Program-made: the position numbers and the translations under genes
NCBI RefSeq assembly: GCF_003121405.1
Contig: NZ_QBUY01000017.1
Span: forward strand, 52,579-116,578
Direction: 5' to 3'
DNA from: Paraburkholderia sp. C35
Lineage (GTDB): Bacteria > Pseudomonadota > Gammaproteobacteria > Burkholderiales > Burkholderiaceae
Length of the DNA stretch: 64,000 nucleotides
In this document: piece after piece, positions 28,101 to 37,507 of the stretch
Layout of the letters: each line of letters starts with the position of its first letter
Position numbering within the stretch: position 1 is the stretch's first letter
The notes under the pieces: model-generated
Database searches by the model: none
What the model was told of the DNA's origin: nothing
Seen by the model: the letters and a program-made list of their open reading frames with translations, nothing else

Positions 28101-28671
28101 GCGCACGCAGATGACCCAGCGCGGCAAGATGCTGATCGCGCTGCTCGACGACGGCACCGGCCAGTGTGAAGTGACCGTCTTCAACGAGCAGTTCGAGGCC
28201 CACAAGCAGCTGTTCAAGGAAGACGAACTGCTGGTCGTGCAAGGTCAGGCGCGTAACGACGCGTTCACGGGCGGCATCCGTTTCACGGTCGATACGCCGA
28301 TGGATCTGGGCCGCGCACGCACGCGTTACGCACAGGCCGTGAAGGTGCAGATGAACGGCAACGCCAATGCGCTGGCCTTGCGTACTGTGCTCGAAGCGTA
28401 TCGTGCAAAGCCGGAAGACGCCGAGGTCGCGGCGCCGCCACCCGCTGCACGAGGCGGTGGGCGCGGTGGTTTCGGTGGCAATGGCGACTCGCGCGGACAG
28501 CGGCCTTCTGCGCCGATGCCGAACGGTCTTGCCGTGCAGATCGTCTATCGCAGCGACAACGCGGAAGGCGAGGTACGGCTCGGCGATGCGTGGCGCGTGA
28601 AGCCCACGGATGAACTGCTCGCCGCGTTGCGCAGCGAGTTTTCAGGCAGCGCGATCGAGATCGTCTACTGA
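25117..28671 (+). CDS. dnaE: DNA polymerase III alpha subunit
   Basis: Replicative polymerase of the holoenzyme. The 1184-residue protein has the N-terminal PHP domain (FVHLRVHSEFSIADG), the C-family polymerase palm with catalytic aspartates in MPDFDIDF (D403, D405), the fingers motif LLRRAMGKKKPEEM, a tandem HhH region, and a C-terminal OB fold (VAGVIVSLRTQMTQRGKMLIALLDDGTG). A Gly-rich linker near residues 1108-1130 precedes the last tail segment. Family alignment starts at MSDPRFVHLR, so the ATG at 25117 is firm although a long upstream open frame exists. There is no Shine-Dalgarno at normal distance (AGGAGGG is 20 nt away), which fits leaderless translation. Confidence 0.96.
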   Translation: MSDPRFVHLRVHSEFSIADGIVRIDDVVAAAAKDGQGALALTDLGNAFGLVRFYQEARGKGVKPIAGCDVWITNPDDRDKPSRLLLLVKNKTGYLNLCELLSKAWLTNQYRGRAEVDTAWLESGLAEGLLALSGAQHGDVGMALAAGNEEAARRNALRWTQIFPNGFYIELQRGGLPGAEVYVQQAVALAAALKLPVVATHPLQFMTPDDFTAHEARVCISEGDMLANPRRQKRFTTDQYFRTQEEMAALYADIPSAVTNTVEIANRCNLTLELGKPKLPLFPTPDGMSLDDYLVQLSKEGLEKRLEQLFPEQAERDAQRDTYYARLDFECGTIIKMGFPGYFLIVADFINWAKNNGVPVGPGRGSGAGSLVAYALGITDLDPLRYNLLFERFLNPERVSMPDFDIDFCQHGRDRVIQYVKEKYGADAVSQIATFGTMAAKAAVRDIGRVLDLGYMFTDGVAKLIPFKPGKHVTIADAMKEEPLLQERFDNEDEVHQLLELAQRVEGLTRNVGMHAGGVLIAPGKLTDFCPLYTQGDESGVVSQYDKDDVEAVGLVKFDFLGLTTLTILDWAERYIRRLDPSKENWSLAQVPLDDPASFTILKKANTVAVFQLESRGMQGMLKDAQPDRFEDIIALVALYRPGPMDLIPSFCARKHGRETVEYPDPRVEPVLKETYGIMVYQEQVMQMAQIIGGYSLGGADLLRRAMGKKKPEEMAKHREIFAEGAAKNGLTREKADETFDLMEKFAGYGFNKSHAAAYALLAYHTAWLKAHHPAEFMAANMSLAMDDTDKVKILFEDCLTNKMAVLPPDINMSAYRFEPVAEADGKRSRTIRYGLGAIKGSGQNAIEEILRARDEGKFIDIFDFCNRIDRRVVNRRTIEALIRAGAFDSLHDNRAQLIASVSLAMEAADQASANAMQAGLFDMGDAPSQGHELIDEPAWPEKRRLQEEKTALGFYLSGHLFDAYKDEVRRFVRQKIGELKEGRDKLVAGVIVSLRTQMTQRGKMLIALLDDGTGQCEVTVFNEQFEAHKQLFKEDELLVVQGQARNDAFTGGIRFTVDTPMDLGRARTRYAQAVKVQMNGNANALALRTVLEAYRAKPEDAEVAAPPPAARGGGRGGFGGNGDSRGQRPSAPMPNGLAVQIVYRSDNAEGEVRLGDAWRVKPTDELLAALRSEFSGSAIEIVY

Positions 28672-28719
28672 ACATGCTGAACGTGACGCCACGCACGCGT
28701 GGCGCTCACGACTGAACGC

Positions 28720-29487
28720 TCACTGTCCCGCAGCATCCTTGCGGCCAAGCCGCGCCAGCTTCATGAACCGGTAGTACACCGTTTCCGCGTTGAACATCGC
28801 GATCATGAAGCCCGCGCGGCCATCGAGAAAGCCGCGCCGCAGCAGATACGTACGCACGAAGGCCCACGCGCCACGGCCGACCGCCTTGCCGAAGCTGCCG
28901 CGCTGGCCCGCCGCGTGGCGCTGTTGCGCACCCGCCGTCGAGTAGGCGTCCAGCTTGCGCAGCACAGTCTCGAAGTTTTCGTACGAGTGGTGCATCAGCT
29001 TGCCTTCCAGCCGCTTCGCGGGCGTATCGAACACCAGCCGTTCATGCACGAGATCATCCGAGAAGCGCGCGGCGCCGCGTTTGAACAGGCGCGGAATCCA
29101 GTCGGGATACCAGCCGCTGTGGCGCACCCAGTGTCCGCAGAAGGCCGACAGACGGTCGATGGCATACACATCCGCGGCAGGTGAGGCGAGCGCACCCGCA
29201 ATCGATACGGCCAGTTCCGGTGTGACGATCTCATCGGCGTCGATCGACAGCACCCAGGTCGTGCCGAGCGCATCCAGCGCGCGGTTTTTCTGCGGGCCGA
29301 AGCCGGGCCAGTCGGTGTGCGTCAGTACGCGCGCGCCGTGCTGGCGGGCGATCTCGACGGTCGCGTCGCTGCTGCCGCTGTCGACCACGACGATCTCGTC
29401 GGCGAACGCGACGGCGCGCAGGCATTCGTCGAGCCGCAGCGCGGCGTTCTTCGTGATGATGGCGACGCCGAGTGTGGGTTGTGTCAT
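28720..29487 (-). CDS. family 2 glycosyltransferase, LPS core type (WaaE/KdtX-like)
   Basis: A 255-residue GT-A fold glycosyltransferase. The N-terminal Rossmann-like part has LGVAIITKNAALRLDECLRAV and VVVDSGSSDATVEIA, the metal/nucleotide-sugar binding DxD occurs as SIDADE near residue 83, and a WYPDWIPRLFKR motif follows. These match the WaaE/KdtX group (beta-glucosyltransferases of LPS inner core). The C-terminal part has an amphipathic membrane-proximal segment. It diverges from msbA and precedes GT4 and O-antigen ligase genes on the other strand, so the setting is LPS assembly. The exact sugar and acceptor cannot be read from the sequence. Confidence 0.88.
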   Translation of the reverse strand: MTQPTLGVAIITKNAALRLDECLRAVAFADEIVVVDSGSSDATVEIARQHGARVLTHTDWPGFGPQKNRALDALGTTWVLSIDADEIVTPELAVSIAGALASPAADVYAIDRLSAFCGHWVRHSGWYPDWIPRLFKRGAARFSDDLVHERLVFDTPAKRLEGKLMHHSYENFETVLRKLDAYSTAGAQQRHAAGQRGSFGKAVGRGAWAFVRTYLLRRGFLDGRAGFMIAMFNAETVYYRFMKLARLGRKDAAGQ

Positions 29488-29803
29488 GCGAATCGAGGCC
29501 GGGAGAGAGGGCGTGCGGTCTGTTCAGCCTGGTGCCGGAGCACCGGGAGCACCGCCGCCCAACGAAAGTTGCGCAAGTATACACAGCGTCGCGAGGTGGA
29601 CTGGGCGCGCTCGCCCTTGACGTACGGGCGTGTCGGGCCGCCACGCGAGTATGAAGTCTGGAAAATCCGCAAACGCGTGGATTTCCAATCATTTAGCCGT
29701 GCCGGGATCAGATGCCGGACGGTTTACAATGTCGCATTTGCAATTCGCCCAACGGGGCGATTTATGGGCGCCGTGAAGCGCGCCCGCATTCCCAGAGGAA
29801 CTC
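29488..29803. other. 316-bp divergent intergenic region between the GT2 gene and msbA
   Basis: No gene is supported. A -10-like TACAAT occurs at 29725-29730, about 74 nt before msbA, without a good -35. A small hairpin GGTGC-CGGA-GCACC (29531-29544) lies near the GT2 start. Confidence 0.4.
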
Positions 29804-31597
29804 TTGAGCGCCAAGCCAACGTTAAGCAAGCCCATCGGCTCCGGTGAAGCAACCTCGACCACGGTCGTGTTGCGCCGTCTGTGGCCGTTTGTGAAGCCGC
29901 TCATCTGGACAGTTATTGCCGCCATCCTCACGATGGGCGTCGTTGCCGCGACCGAGGCGGGCATTCCCGCGCTGCTCAAGCCGCTGCTCGATCACGGTTT
30001 CGGCACGCACGGCAGCGACAGCGCGAAGTGGTACGTGCCGCTCGCGGTGATCGGCCTTGCGCTGGTGCGCGGCGTCACGCAATACGCATCGGGCTATCTG
30101 CTGTCCTACGTGTCGAACCGCATCCTGCTGGAACTGCGGCTGACCATGTTCAACCGCATGATCCACAGCAGCGTGTCGTTCTTCCAGCGCGAGACGGCGA
30201 GCACGGTCATCAACGCCATCGTGTTCGAGGTCAACCAGATCCTGAACGTGCTGCTGGGCGTGATGGTCACGCTCGTGCGCGATTCGCTGACGGTCGTGTT
30301 CCTGCTCGGCTATCTGTTCTATCTGAACTGGCGCCTGACGCTGATCGTCGCCGTGCTGCTGCCGGGTATCGGCTGGCTGGTGGGCAAGATCAATCGCCGC
30401 TTGCGCCGCCTGAATCGCGAGCATCAGACGCTGACCAACGAACTGTCCTATATCGTCGAGGAGACGGTGGGCGGCTACAAGGTCGTCAAGGTGAACAACG
30501 GCGAGCAGTACGAGATCGACCGCTTCACGGAAATGAGCAAGCAGTTGCGCGGCTACTCGATGCGCATGACGGTGTCGGGCGGTCTCGCTCAACCGCTCAC
30601 GCAGTTTCTCGCGTCGATTGCGCTCGCCGTGGTGATCACGATTGCCGTCGTGCAGTCGTCGCACGATCAGACCACCGTGGGCGGCTTCGTCGCGTTCGTC
30701 ACCTCGATGCTGCTGATCATTTCGCCGCTCAAGCATCTGATGGACGTGAACCAGCCGCTGCAACGCGGCATGACGGCGGCCGAACTGATTTTCGGGCTGA
30801 TCGACGAACCGTCCGAACCGGCCGGCGGCGGACGTCAGCTGGAGCGCTCGACGGGCGAGGTCGAATTCCGCGACGTGTCGTTCCGATACGGTGCCAGCGG
30901 CCCGATGCAGCGGCAGACGCTCGATACCGTGTCGTTCAAGGTCGCACCCGGCGAGATGGTTGCGCTGGCCGGTCCGTCCGGCAGCGGCAAGACCACGCTC
31001 GTCAACCTGTTGCCGCGCTTCTTCGATCCGAGCAGCGGCCAGATTCTCGTTGATGGCGTCGCGCTGCCCGAGTACGGCATTCACGCGCTGCGCAGCCAGA
31101 TCGCGATGGTGAGCCAGGACGTCGTGCTGTTCAACGACACCATCGCGAACAACGTTGCCTACGGGCAGACCGCGGACGCGGAGCGCGTGAAGGCGGCGCT
31201 GCACGCGGCCAATCTGTGGGACACGGTGGCCGCGATGCCGAACGGTATCGACACGCTGATCGGCGACAACGGCATGATGCTGTCGGGCGGCCAGCGGCAG
31301 CGTCTGGCCATTGCGCGCGCGGTCTACAAGGACGCGCCGATCCTGATTCTCGACGAAGCCACCTCCGCGCTCGATTCCGAATCCGAGCGCCACGTGCAGG
31401 CTGCGCTCGAAACGCTGATGAAGGGCCGCACGACGCTCGTGATCGCGCACCGGCTGTCCACCATCGAGCGCGCGGACCGCATTCTCGTGCTGGACGCGGG
31501 GCGCATCGTAGAGCGGGGCAGCCATCGCGAACTGTTGGCACAGAACGGTCTGTACGCGCATCTGCATCGCATCCAGTTCCAGCAGCATGCGGCGTGA
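29804..31597 (+). CDS. msbA: lipid A export ABC transporter, ATP-binding/permease protein
   Basis: Flips lipid A-core across the inner membrane. The 597-residue half-transporter has a six-helix membrane domain (residues about 20-320) and a nucleotide-binding domain with Walker A GPSGSGKT (about residue 390), ABC signature LSGGQRQR (about 493), Walker B LILDEA (about 514) and the H-loop IAHRLST. Family length is about 580-600. The start is TTG at 29804, supported by AGAGGAA 5-8 nt upstream; no ATG lies in range that would keep the N-terminus. The adjacent LPS glycosyltransferases and ligase support the msbA call over a generic multidrug exporter. Confidence 0.92.
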   Translation: MSAKPTLSKPIGSGEATSTTVVLRRLWPFVKPLIWTVIAAILTMGVVAATEAGIPALLKPLLDHGFGTHGSDSAKWYVPLAVIGLALVRGVTQYASGYLLSYVSNRILLELRLTMFNRMIHSSVSFFQRETASTVINAIVFEVNQILNVLLGVMVTLVRDSLTVVFLLGYLFYLNWRLTLIVAVLLPGIGWLVGKINRRLRRLNREHQTLTNELSYIVEETVGGYKVVKVNNGEQYEIDRFTEMSKQLRGYSMRMTVSGGLAQPLTQFLASIALAVVITIAVVQSSHDQTTVGGFVAFVTSMLLIISPLKHLMDVNQPLQRGMTAAELIFGLIDEPSEPAGGGRQLERSTGEVEFRDVSFRYGASGPMQRQTLDTVSFKVAPGEMVALAGPSGSGKTTLVNLLPRFFDPSSGQILVDGVALPEYGIHALRSQIAMVSQDVVLFNDTIANNVAYGQTADAERVKAALHAANLWDTVAAMPNGIDTLIGDNGMMLSGGQRQRLAIARAVYKDAPILILDEATSALDSESERHVQAALETLMKGRTTLVIAHRLSTIERADRILVLDAGRIVERGSHRELLAQNGLYAHLHRIQFQQHAA

Positions 31598-31716
31598 GAC
31601 CCAGCGCGTGAGCGCCTGACAGAGCACGAACGCCCGCGCGGTCTTGCGCCGCAAGCGGGCGCGCCCACCGCTGCATCGCGACCGATGCAGCCGGCGACCC
31701 CACTCAGACAGAACGC

Positions 31717-32691
31717 ATGATTCACATCTTCAACGGCTTTCACAATCCGAACGGCGGAAGCGAGCAGGAGGCGCTGCGCCTGTACGAGCTACTGCACGAC
31801 AGGAGCGAGGTGCAACTCTGGAGCACGTCGTCGCGGACCTCGGCCGAATTGTCGGCGGCGTATCCGATTCGCCGTCTTGCGCCGCTGAAGGCGGACATGC
31901 CGCGCGGCGGCACCTATGTGTTCGTGGGCGCGCACTGGCGCAATCGCGTGTGGCCGTATTTCGTGGGCCGCCCCGAGCGGCTCGTGTATGTCTTCAATAC
32001 GTTTCATCCGAAGCTGCTCGCGCTCACATCGTCGCCGCCGCCGCTGCTGCGCTGGCCCGCGACCGAGTTCGTGCTGATCTCGTCGTTTCAGTCGAAGTTG
32101 CTTGGCGTGGAAGGCGAGATCCAGCCTTCGCCTATCGATATCACCCGCTTTGCGCCGCGTGCGCGGGAACAGCGCACAGAGCCGGTGATCGGCCGCCTGA
32201 GCCGCGATACAGCCGACAAGCATCATCCCGACGATATCGCCGTCTACAAGACGCTCGCCGCGCGTGGTTGCAAGCTGTTGCTGCAAGGCGCGACGACGCT
32301 CGCGGGCGCGTTGCCGCAAAGCGACGCGATCCGTCTGCTGCCCGAAGGCGCGATGGCCGCGCCTGACTTTTTGCACGAACTCGATATTTTCTATTACCGC
32401 ACGGGCGAGCACGTCGAGACCTTCGGCCGCGTGGTGCTGGAGGCGATGGCGTGCGGCTTGCCCGTGGTGTGTCACCGGCACGGCGGTTATGCCGACGTGA
32501 TCCGTCATGGCGAGAACGGGTATCTGTTCGATACGTCTGAAGAAGCGCTCGCGATACTCGATCAGTTGACGGCACAACCAGCGCTGCGTGCGCGGATCGG
32601 CGCTGCGGCGCGCAGCACCGTCGAGCAGCTGTATTCGCCGGAAGCGCTCGACGCGCGGAGTGCCTTCTATCTGCGCGGTCCTGCACGATGA
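31717..32691 (+). CDS. family 4 glycosyltransferase (LPS/envelope)
   Basis: A 324-residue GT-B glycosyltransferase. The N-terminal acceptor domain starts MIHIFNGFHNPNGGSEQEALRLYELL, a form common in LPS glycosyltransferases. The C-terminal donor domain carries the EX7E-type segment ETFGRVVLEAMACGLPVVCHRHGGYADVI, which binds the nucleotide sugar. The protein is slightly short for GT4. It lies 119 bp after msbA and before the O-antigen ligase, so it probably adds a sugar to the LPS core or O unit. Donor and linkage are unknown. Confidence 0.88.
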   Translation: MIHIFNGFHNPNGGSEQEALRLYELLHDRSEVQLWSTSSRTSAELSAAYPIRRLAPLKADMPRGGTYVFVGAHWRNRVWPYFVGRPERLVYVFNTFHPKLLALTSSPPPLLRWPATEFVLISSFQSKLLGVEGEIQPSPIDITRFAPRAREQRTEPVIGRLSRDTADKHHPDDIAVYKTLAARGCKLLLQGATTLAGALPQSDAIRLLPEGAMAAPDFLHELDIFYYRTGEHVETFGRVVLEAMACGLPVVCHRHGGYADVIRHGENGYLFDTSEEALAILDQLTAQPALRARIGAAARSTVEQLYSPEALDARSAFYLRGPAR

Positions 32692-32908
32692 CTTTCCGCG
32701 CCTTACCGCTGGTTGCAACCCTTGCGGCAGTGAAACCAAAACGCATGGCTGGCGTGAGATGATGACGATGACGTGCAGGACGGCACGGGCTTCGGCGGGA
32801 CGAAGCCAGCAGGATCAATGAAGGACCAACAACAGGCACCGGCTCACGTAAGCCGGGCCATCGACGCAGCGAGTTCTGGGACCAAGACTACGCACGCGCA
32901 TCAAGTCA

Positions 32909-34204
32909 ATGAGAGTTGAAGCACACATGCAACACGCTACACGAGATTCGTATCCGCTGATCCTCGCGCGAAGTTTCGCGCTACTTGCTTTGTTTGCCGT
33001 GCCGTTGTCGACTGCCGGCGTGAACATCGCGGCGACGCTGTTCGCCGTGTGCGCGCTGCTGTCGCCCGAGGTATGGCGCAACTGGCGCGTGCTGTTCTCG
33101 GATCGCGTGTGCGTCGCCGCGCTGCTGCTCGCTGCTGTGCTGACGCTGAGCCTCGTATGGACGACGGCGGATCGCTCGCATGCGCTCGACTTCCTGATGA
33201 AATATCGCAAGCTCATCTATCTGCCGCTGCTGATTCTCACATTCCGCGATTGCCGTTCGAGCGCGTGGACGACCACAGCGAAGTGGGCATTGTTCGGCGC
33301 GCTGACGTTTTCGCTGCTGCTGTCGTGCTCGAATTACTTCGGCTGGACCTCGATTGGCCCGTGGCATTCGAATACGGATCCGATCCGCAAGGCGTGGGTG
33401 TTCAAAGACCATATCGCCGCCGGCATCATGACGGCGCTGCTGTTCTTTCTCGCGCTGGACTTCGCGAAGCATGCGCGCGCCCGCGCCGTGAAGATCGCGC
33501 TGTGGGTTGTCGCGCTGCTCGCCATCGTCAACGAATTGCTGATGATGCAGGGGCGCACGGGCCAGGTCATCGCGATTCTCTTTATCGGGTTCTATGTCGT
33601 GACGTATTTCGTGTCGCGGCGCGGCATGAAGCCGTGGATGCGCTGGGGCAGCGGCATCGTGCTGGTCGCCATTGCGGGCGGCCTCGTGTATGCGGCACTG
33701 CATTCGCACAGTTCGCGCCTCGCGGAAACCCAGCAGGAAATCAGCGCATACGAAACGCAGAACAAGAACACGTCGATGGGCGTGCGTATCGTGTTCTATC
33801 GACGCAGCCTCGAACTGATCGCCGAGCGTCCCGTCATCGGGCATGGCGTCGGCACGGTGCAGGAAGAATTCGACGCGTTCGCGCGCAACAACACGGGCGC
33901 AGCGGCGGCAACGGCGGGCAATCCGCACAACGAATTCCTGCTGATGGGCGTGCAACTGGGCGCGGTCGGCGTCGTGCTGTTCGTGTTCCTGCTCGTGCAG
34001 ATCGGGCGGTCGGCGTGGGTGTTGCGCGAGCCCGCGCGCACGATTGTGCTCGCCTACCTGTTCGCGTTCACGATCGGCTGCTTTGCGAATTCGCTGCTGC
34101 TCAACTTTACCGAAGGCAATCTGTTCATCTTTCTCGTCGGCATTTTCTTAAGCTGCCGACGTGATGCGCCTTCGCAGTCAGACGCCGCTCGTCACCAGCG
34201 ATAA
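32909..34204 (+). CDS. waaL: O-antigen ligase family membrane protein
   Basis: A 431-residue polytopic inner-membrane protein with about ten to twelve hydrophobic segments. The Wzy_C/O-antigen ligase region is present in the large periplasmic loop: RSLELIAERPVIGHGVGTVQEEF and NPHNEFLLMGVQLGAVGVVLF, with the conserved His of the HNEFL motif. It joins undecaprenyl-linked O antigen to lipid A-core, or less likely polymerises it (Wzy). A start at 32927 (MQHATRDSYP) is equally possible. Its last 27 nt overlap the 3' end of the converging gene at 34178. A 217-bp gap before it (32692-32908) shows no gene. Confidence 0.85.
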   Translation: MRVEAHMQHATRDSYPLILARSFALLALFAVPLSTAGVNIAATLFAVCALLSPEVWRNWRVLFSDRVCVAALLLAAVLTLSLVWTTADRSHALDFLMKYRKLIYLPLLILTFRDCRSSAWTTTAKWALFGALTFSLLLSCSNYFGWTSIGPWHSNTDPIRKAWVFKDHIAAGIMTALLFFLALDFAKHARARAVKIALWVVALLAIVNELLMMQGRTGQVIAILFIGFYVVTYFVSRRGMKPWMRWGSGIVLVAIAGGLVYAALHSHSSRLAETQQEISAYETQNKNTSMGVRIVFYRRSLELIAERPVIGHGVGTVQEEFDAFARNNTGAAAATAGNPHNEFLLMGVQLGAVGVVLFVFLLVQIGRSAWVLREPARTIVLAYLFAFTIGCFANSLLLNFTEGNLFIFLVGIFLSCRRDAPSQSDAARHQR

Positions 34205-34474
34205 CACCGACAAGTCGGGATGGGTGCCTTCTACGATGCTCCTACCCACATGCACGGCTTCGTAGGTCGCATCGTCGAGTGTCTTGAACGATTCTTCGCC
34301 GTCCGCGTGAAAAGGCACGGTATGGCCGGGCAGTTTGGGATTGGCGCCCGGATGACACACGTAGCCGACGTAGGTGTAGCGCTCGCCGCCGTCCTTCGGT
34401 GACGACGCGAGATGAATCTCGAAGCCTTCATAGTCGACTTGTTGCCAGCTCAGCGTTGCGGCGTCGTCGGGCAT
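34178..34474 (-). CDS. small conserved hypothetical protein
   Basis: A 98-residue soluble acidic protein, MPDDAATLSWQQVDYEGFEIHLA..., of a type I recall as an uncharacterised protein in Burkholderia genomes. It has repeated aromatic/charged strands (YEGFEIHLASSPKDGGERYTYVGYVCHPGA) and a DDATYEAVHVGRSIVEG helix. No membrane or signal segment is present. The start at 34474 has a strong ribosome site (GGAGGC, 5 nt). The same frame stays open upstream to another start at 34774 with its own GGAGGC site, which would give a 198-residue form with an N-terminal membrane helix (IVVGIVVLAVIATLL). Function unknown. Confidence 0.65.
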   Translation of the reverse strand: MPDDAATLSWQQVDYEGFEIHLASSPKDGGERYTYVGYVCHPGANPKLPGHTVPFHADGEESFKTLDDATYEAVHVGRSIVEGTHPDLSVLSLVTSGV

Positions 34475-34979
34475 GGTTGCCTCCGTGCTGAAGCGGCGCG
34501 TCGGGTGGCCTCGGATGACGGGCGACGTTGACGCTGCCGCGTGTCGGGTGCCGCAGCTTGCGGCGCCATTCGAGGTGACGTGGGCAGGGCAGGGAGGAGA
34601 AAGTCCGTGCCGATGGCGCAGCCGTTCCCACCAGCGATGCCCGTCGTAGCGGCCTGACAGGCCGTCGCGAAGAGGGTGGGAGTGATGTTCGCGCCGCAAT
34701 TGGTGCGACAGCAGCGTCGCGATTACCGCGAGCACGACAATTCCGACCACGATGCCAACCATTGATTCAGCCATGGCAGCCTCCGTCTATTGCAACTGCA
34801 TACGGAAAGTCTAGTTGATTTGCGGGACGCGGGCGAACAGCCCGGCGTCGCGCATCGCCGACCCCGTGCTTTCCCCGGTCCTTCACCGCTCGTCAGCCGC
34901 GCGATCGAATCTCTGTAAGCTCTACACGGAAGTCATTGAAATTTTGAATGGCTTTCGTGATGCGCGTTGCATCTGTGAC

Positions 34980-35168
34980 TCAGTTTTCGTCATCCGAAAG
35001 CAGGGCTTCGAGACCGAATAGCCACGCGATGCCGAAAGTCAGCATCTGTCCGATCGAGTGTTTCGGGAGCGTGTTGCCGTCTTGCGCGGCGGGGCGGTAA
35101 AGCCCGTCGTAGCAAGGATTCGGCAGGGTGGTTTGATCGTCGTTGTATTCGTATTGTTCGGAGCGCAT
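34980..35168 (-). CDS. small hypothetical protein
   Basis: A 62-residue protein starting at MRSEQYEYNDD with a strong ribosome site (GGGAGG, 5 nt before the ATG at 35168). The N-terminal half is polar with a Pro/Tyr-rich stretch; the C-terminal half has a hydrophobic helix (IGQMLTFGIAWLFGLEALL) that may touch the membrane, then an acidic end. I recognise no family. It could share a transcript with the 34178 gene downstream. Reality rests on the ribosome site and protein-like composition. Confidence 0.55.
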   Translation of the reverse strand: MRSEQYEYNDDQTTLPNPCYDGLYRPAAQDGNTLPKHSIGQMLTFGIAWLFGLEALLSDDEN

Positions 35169-35233
35169 GGCGCCTCCCGCGTGCGGTGTCACAGCTTGAA
35201 CAGCAAGCCTTGTGCCACGGCACGGGTAGACAC

Positions 35234-36703
35234 TTACATCAGCACGATATCGTACTGCTCCTGACTCAGATTCGACTCGACCTGCAGCGACACCGGCTTG
35301 CCGATGAAATCGATCAGCATGGCCAGATGTTGGGATTCTTCTTCGAGAAACAGGTCGATCACCTGTTGCGACGCGACCACGCGAAACTCACGCGGATTGA
35401 ACTGCCGCGACTCGCGCAAGATTTCCCGCAGCACGTCATAGCACACCGTGCGCGCCGTTTTCACCTGTCCCTTGCCCTGACAAACGGGACACGGTTCGCA
35501 CAGCACATGCGCGAGCGATTCACGCGTGCGCTTTCTCGTCATCTCGACCAGCCCAAGCTGCGAGAACCCGTTCACCGTGACTCGGGTGCGGTCGCGCGAG
35601 AGCGCTTTCTTCAGTTCGCCCAGCACCTGATCGCGATGCTCGACGTTCTCCATATCGATGAAGTCGATGATGATCACGCCGCCCAGATTGCGCAGCCGCA
35701 ATTGCCGCGCGATGGTGTGCGCGGCTTCGAGATTGGTCTTGAAGATCGTATCGTCGAAATTGCGGGCGCCGACGTAACCGCCCGTGTTCACGTCGATAGT
35801 GGTCATAGCTTCCGTCTGGTCGATCACCAGATAGCCGCCGGACTTCAGATCGACGCGCCGCGACAACGCGCGCTGAATCTCGGTTTCGATGTTGTAGAGA
35901 TCGAACAGCGGACGCTCGCCCGTGTAGTGATGCAGCTTCGACGAGACAGCGGGCGTGAACTCAGCCGCAAACTCCGCCAGCATCTGATACGTCTCGCGCG
36001 AATCGACCTGGATGCGCGTGGTCTCGTCGTTGACGAAATCGCGCAGCACGCGCTGTGCGAGATTGAGATCCTGATAGAGCAGGCTGGTGGCCGGCATGCG
36101 CTGCGCCTGCGACAGGATCGTCGCCCATGTCTTGCGCAGATACGCGACATCGCCGGCCAGCTCTTCGCTCGTTGCGTCTTCGGCGATGGTGCGCACGATG
36201 TAGCCGCCTTTCTCGTCGACGGGCAGCACGGACGTGAGACGCGCACGCACGGCCTCGCGCTCGGCTTCGCTTTCGATCTTCTGCGAGATGCCGATATGCG
36301 GTTCCTGCGGCAGATAGACGAGCGTGCGCCCGGCGATGCTCACCTGCGTGGACAGCCGCGCGCCTTTCGTGCCGATGGGATCCTTCACGACCTGGACCAT
36401 CAGCGATTGCCCTTCGAAGACGATCTTCTCGATAGGCTGATGCGGCACGGCATGTTGCGTTTCGCCTGCGAGGCGTGGATGCCAGATGTCGGCGACGTGC
36501 AGGAACGCGGCCCGTTCGAGGCCGATATCGATAAACGCGGACTGCATGCCCGGCAGCACGCGCACCACCTTGCCGAGATAGACGTTGCCGACCCGCCCGC
36601 GTGACAGCGTGCGTTCGACATGAAGCTCCTGCACTGCGCCCTGCTGGACCAACGCTACGCGCGTCTCCTGTGGCGTAACGTTAATCAGGATTTCTTCGTT
36701 CAT
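35234..36703 (-). CDS. rng: ribonuclease G
   Basis: Endoribonuclease that matures the 5' end of 16S rRNA and cuts mRNAs. The 489-residue protein begins MNEEILINVTPQETRVALV, carries an S1 domain (residues about 38-120), the RNase E/G catalytic domain with the DVNTGGYVG and IIIDFIDM acidic residues, and the zinc-link CPVCQGKG near residue 400. It lacks the long C-terminal scaffold of RNase E. Length matches E. coli RNase G (489). It is the last gene of the leftward nadD-rsfS-rlmH-maf-rng series, 9 bp after maf. Confidence 0.95.
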   Translation of the reverse strand: MNEEILINVTPQETRVALVQQGAVQELHVERTLSRGRVGNVYLGKVVRVLPGMQSAFIDIGLERAAFLHVADIWHPRLAGETQHAVPHQPIEKIVFEGQSLMVQVVKDPIGTKGARLSTQVSIAGRTLVYLPQEPHIGISQKIESEAEREAVRARLTSVLPVDEKGGYIVRTIAEDATSEELAGDVAYLRKTWATILSQAQRMPATSLLYQDLNLAQRVLRDFVNDETTRIQVDSRETYQMLAEFAAEFTPAVSSKLHHYTGERPLFDLYNIETEIQRALSRRVDLKSGGYLVIDQTEAMTTIDVNTGGYVGARNFDDTIFKTNLEAAHTIARQLRLRNLGGVIIIDFIDMENVEHRDQVLGELKKALSRDRTRVTVNGFSQLGLVEMTRKRTRESLAHVLCEPCPVCQGKGQVKTARTVCYDVLREILRESRQFNPREFRVVASQQVIDLFLEEESQHLAMLIDFIGKPVSLQVESNLSQEQYDIVLM

Positions 36704-36712
36704 GGTGTTGTT

Positions 36713-37342
36713 CTAGAAGTCGATGCGCGCTGCGCGTAACAGGGCAGCGGTTTCAAACAATGGCAAACCCATGATACCTGAATAGGAGCCGTCAATATGC
36801 TCGATAAACTCCGCAGCGCGTCCCTGAATGCCATAGGCGCCTGCCTTGCCGAGCGGCTCGCCGCTCGTCGCATAGCGGCGCAGTGAATCGCTTTGCACTG
36901 CAGCAAAACGCACGCGCGATACCGATAGCGCAGGCGGCAGCATGGCGCCTTGCGCATCGACAACGGCGACGCACGTGAGCACCTCATGATCGCGGCCCGA
37001 AAGGCGCGTGAGCATCGACACAGCGTCGTCGGCATCGAGCGGCTTGCCGAGAATGGCATCGTCGATCGTGACGGTTGTGTCGGCAACGAGAATGGGCGCA
37101 TTCGCATGGCCACCCGCAACGAGGCGCGCACGCGCCGCTTCGGCCTTCGCGACGCACACGCGCACCACGTAGTCGTGCGCACGCTCGCCGGGCAACTCGG
37201 TTTCGAGCGCCTCGGCATCTTCATCGGGGCGAGGCAACAGCAATTCGAAGCGCACGCCCAGTTGCGTGAGCAACTCCTGGCGACGCGGACTTTGCGAAGC
37301 GAGATAGACGAACGGAAACTCGGCAGCGGGCTGATTGGACAT
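36713..37342 (-). CDS. maf: Maf-family nucleoside triphosphate pyrophosphatase
   Basis: House-cleaning NTP pyrophosphatase of the YhdE (dTTP/UTP) type. The 209-residue protein has the N-terminal signature [13 protein letters not shown], the metal/base residues in [11 protein letters not shown], the acidic [14 protein letters not shown] and the C-terminal [31 protein letters not shown]. The QG(R)A segment is the usual difference between dTTPase and m7GTP-type Maf proteins. It lies directly upstream of rng, the usual neighbour in proteobacteria. Confidence 0.94.
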   Translation of the reverse strand: MSNQPAAEFPFVYLASQSPRRQELLTQLGVRFELLLPRPDEDAEALETELPGERAHDYVVRVCVAKAEAARARLVAGGHANAPILVADTTVTIDDAILGKPLDADDAVSMLTRLSGRDHEVLTCVAVVDAQGAMLPPALSVSRVRFAAVQSDSLRRYATSGEPLGKAGAYGIQGRAAEFIEHIDGSYSGIMGLPLFETAALLRAARIDF

Positions 37343-37507
37343 GGATCGGTCTTAAAGAAACAGGGCAGACGCGGCTTTGCAAAAGCCAAACCGGGAAGAG
37401 ACGCGTTGAGCGTAACAGACCAGACAGGCGGCGCGCACCTGGCCATTCGGCCAGGTTGTGCCCGTCGATGCGCGGCCAGAAGATAGGCGTGTGTTCAGAC
37501 CCGAGGT

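Noticed and set aside
25120..28242. 1040-residue open frame on the minus strand opposite dnaE
   Set aside because: Antisense shadow of a high-GC gene; composition is His/Arg/Val-rich without recognisable domains, and dnaE on the other strand is certain.
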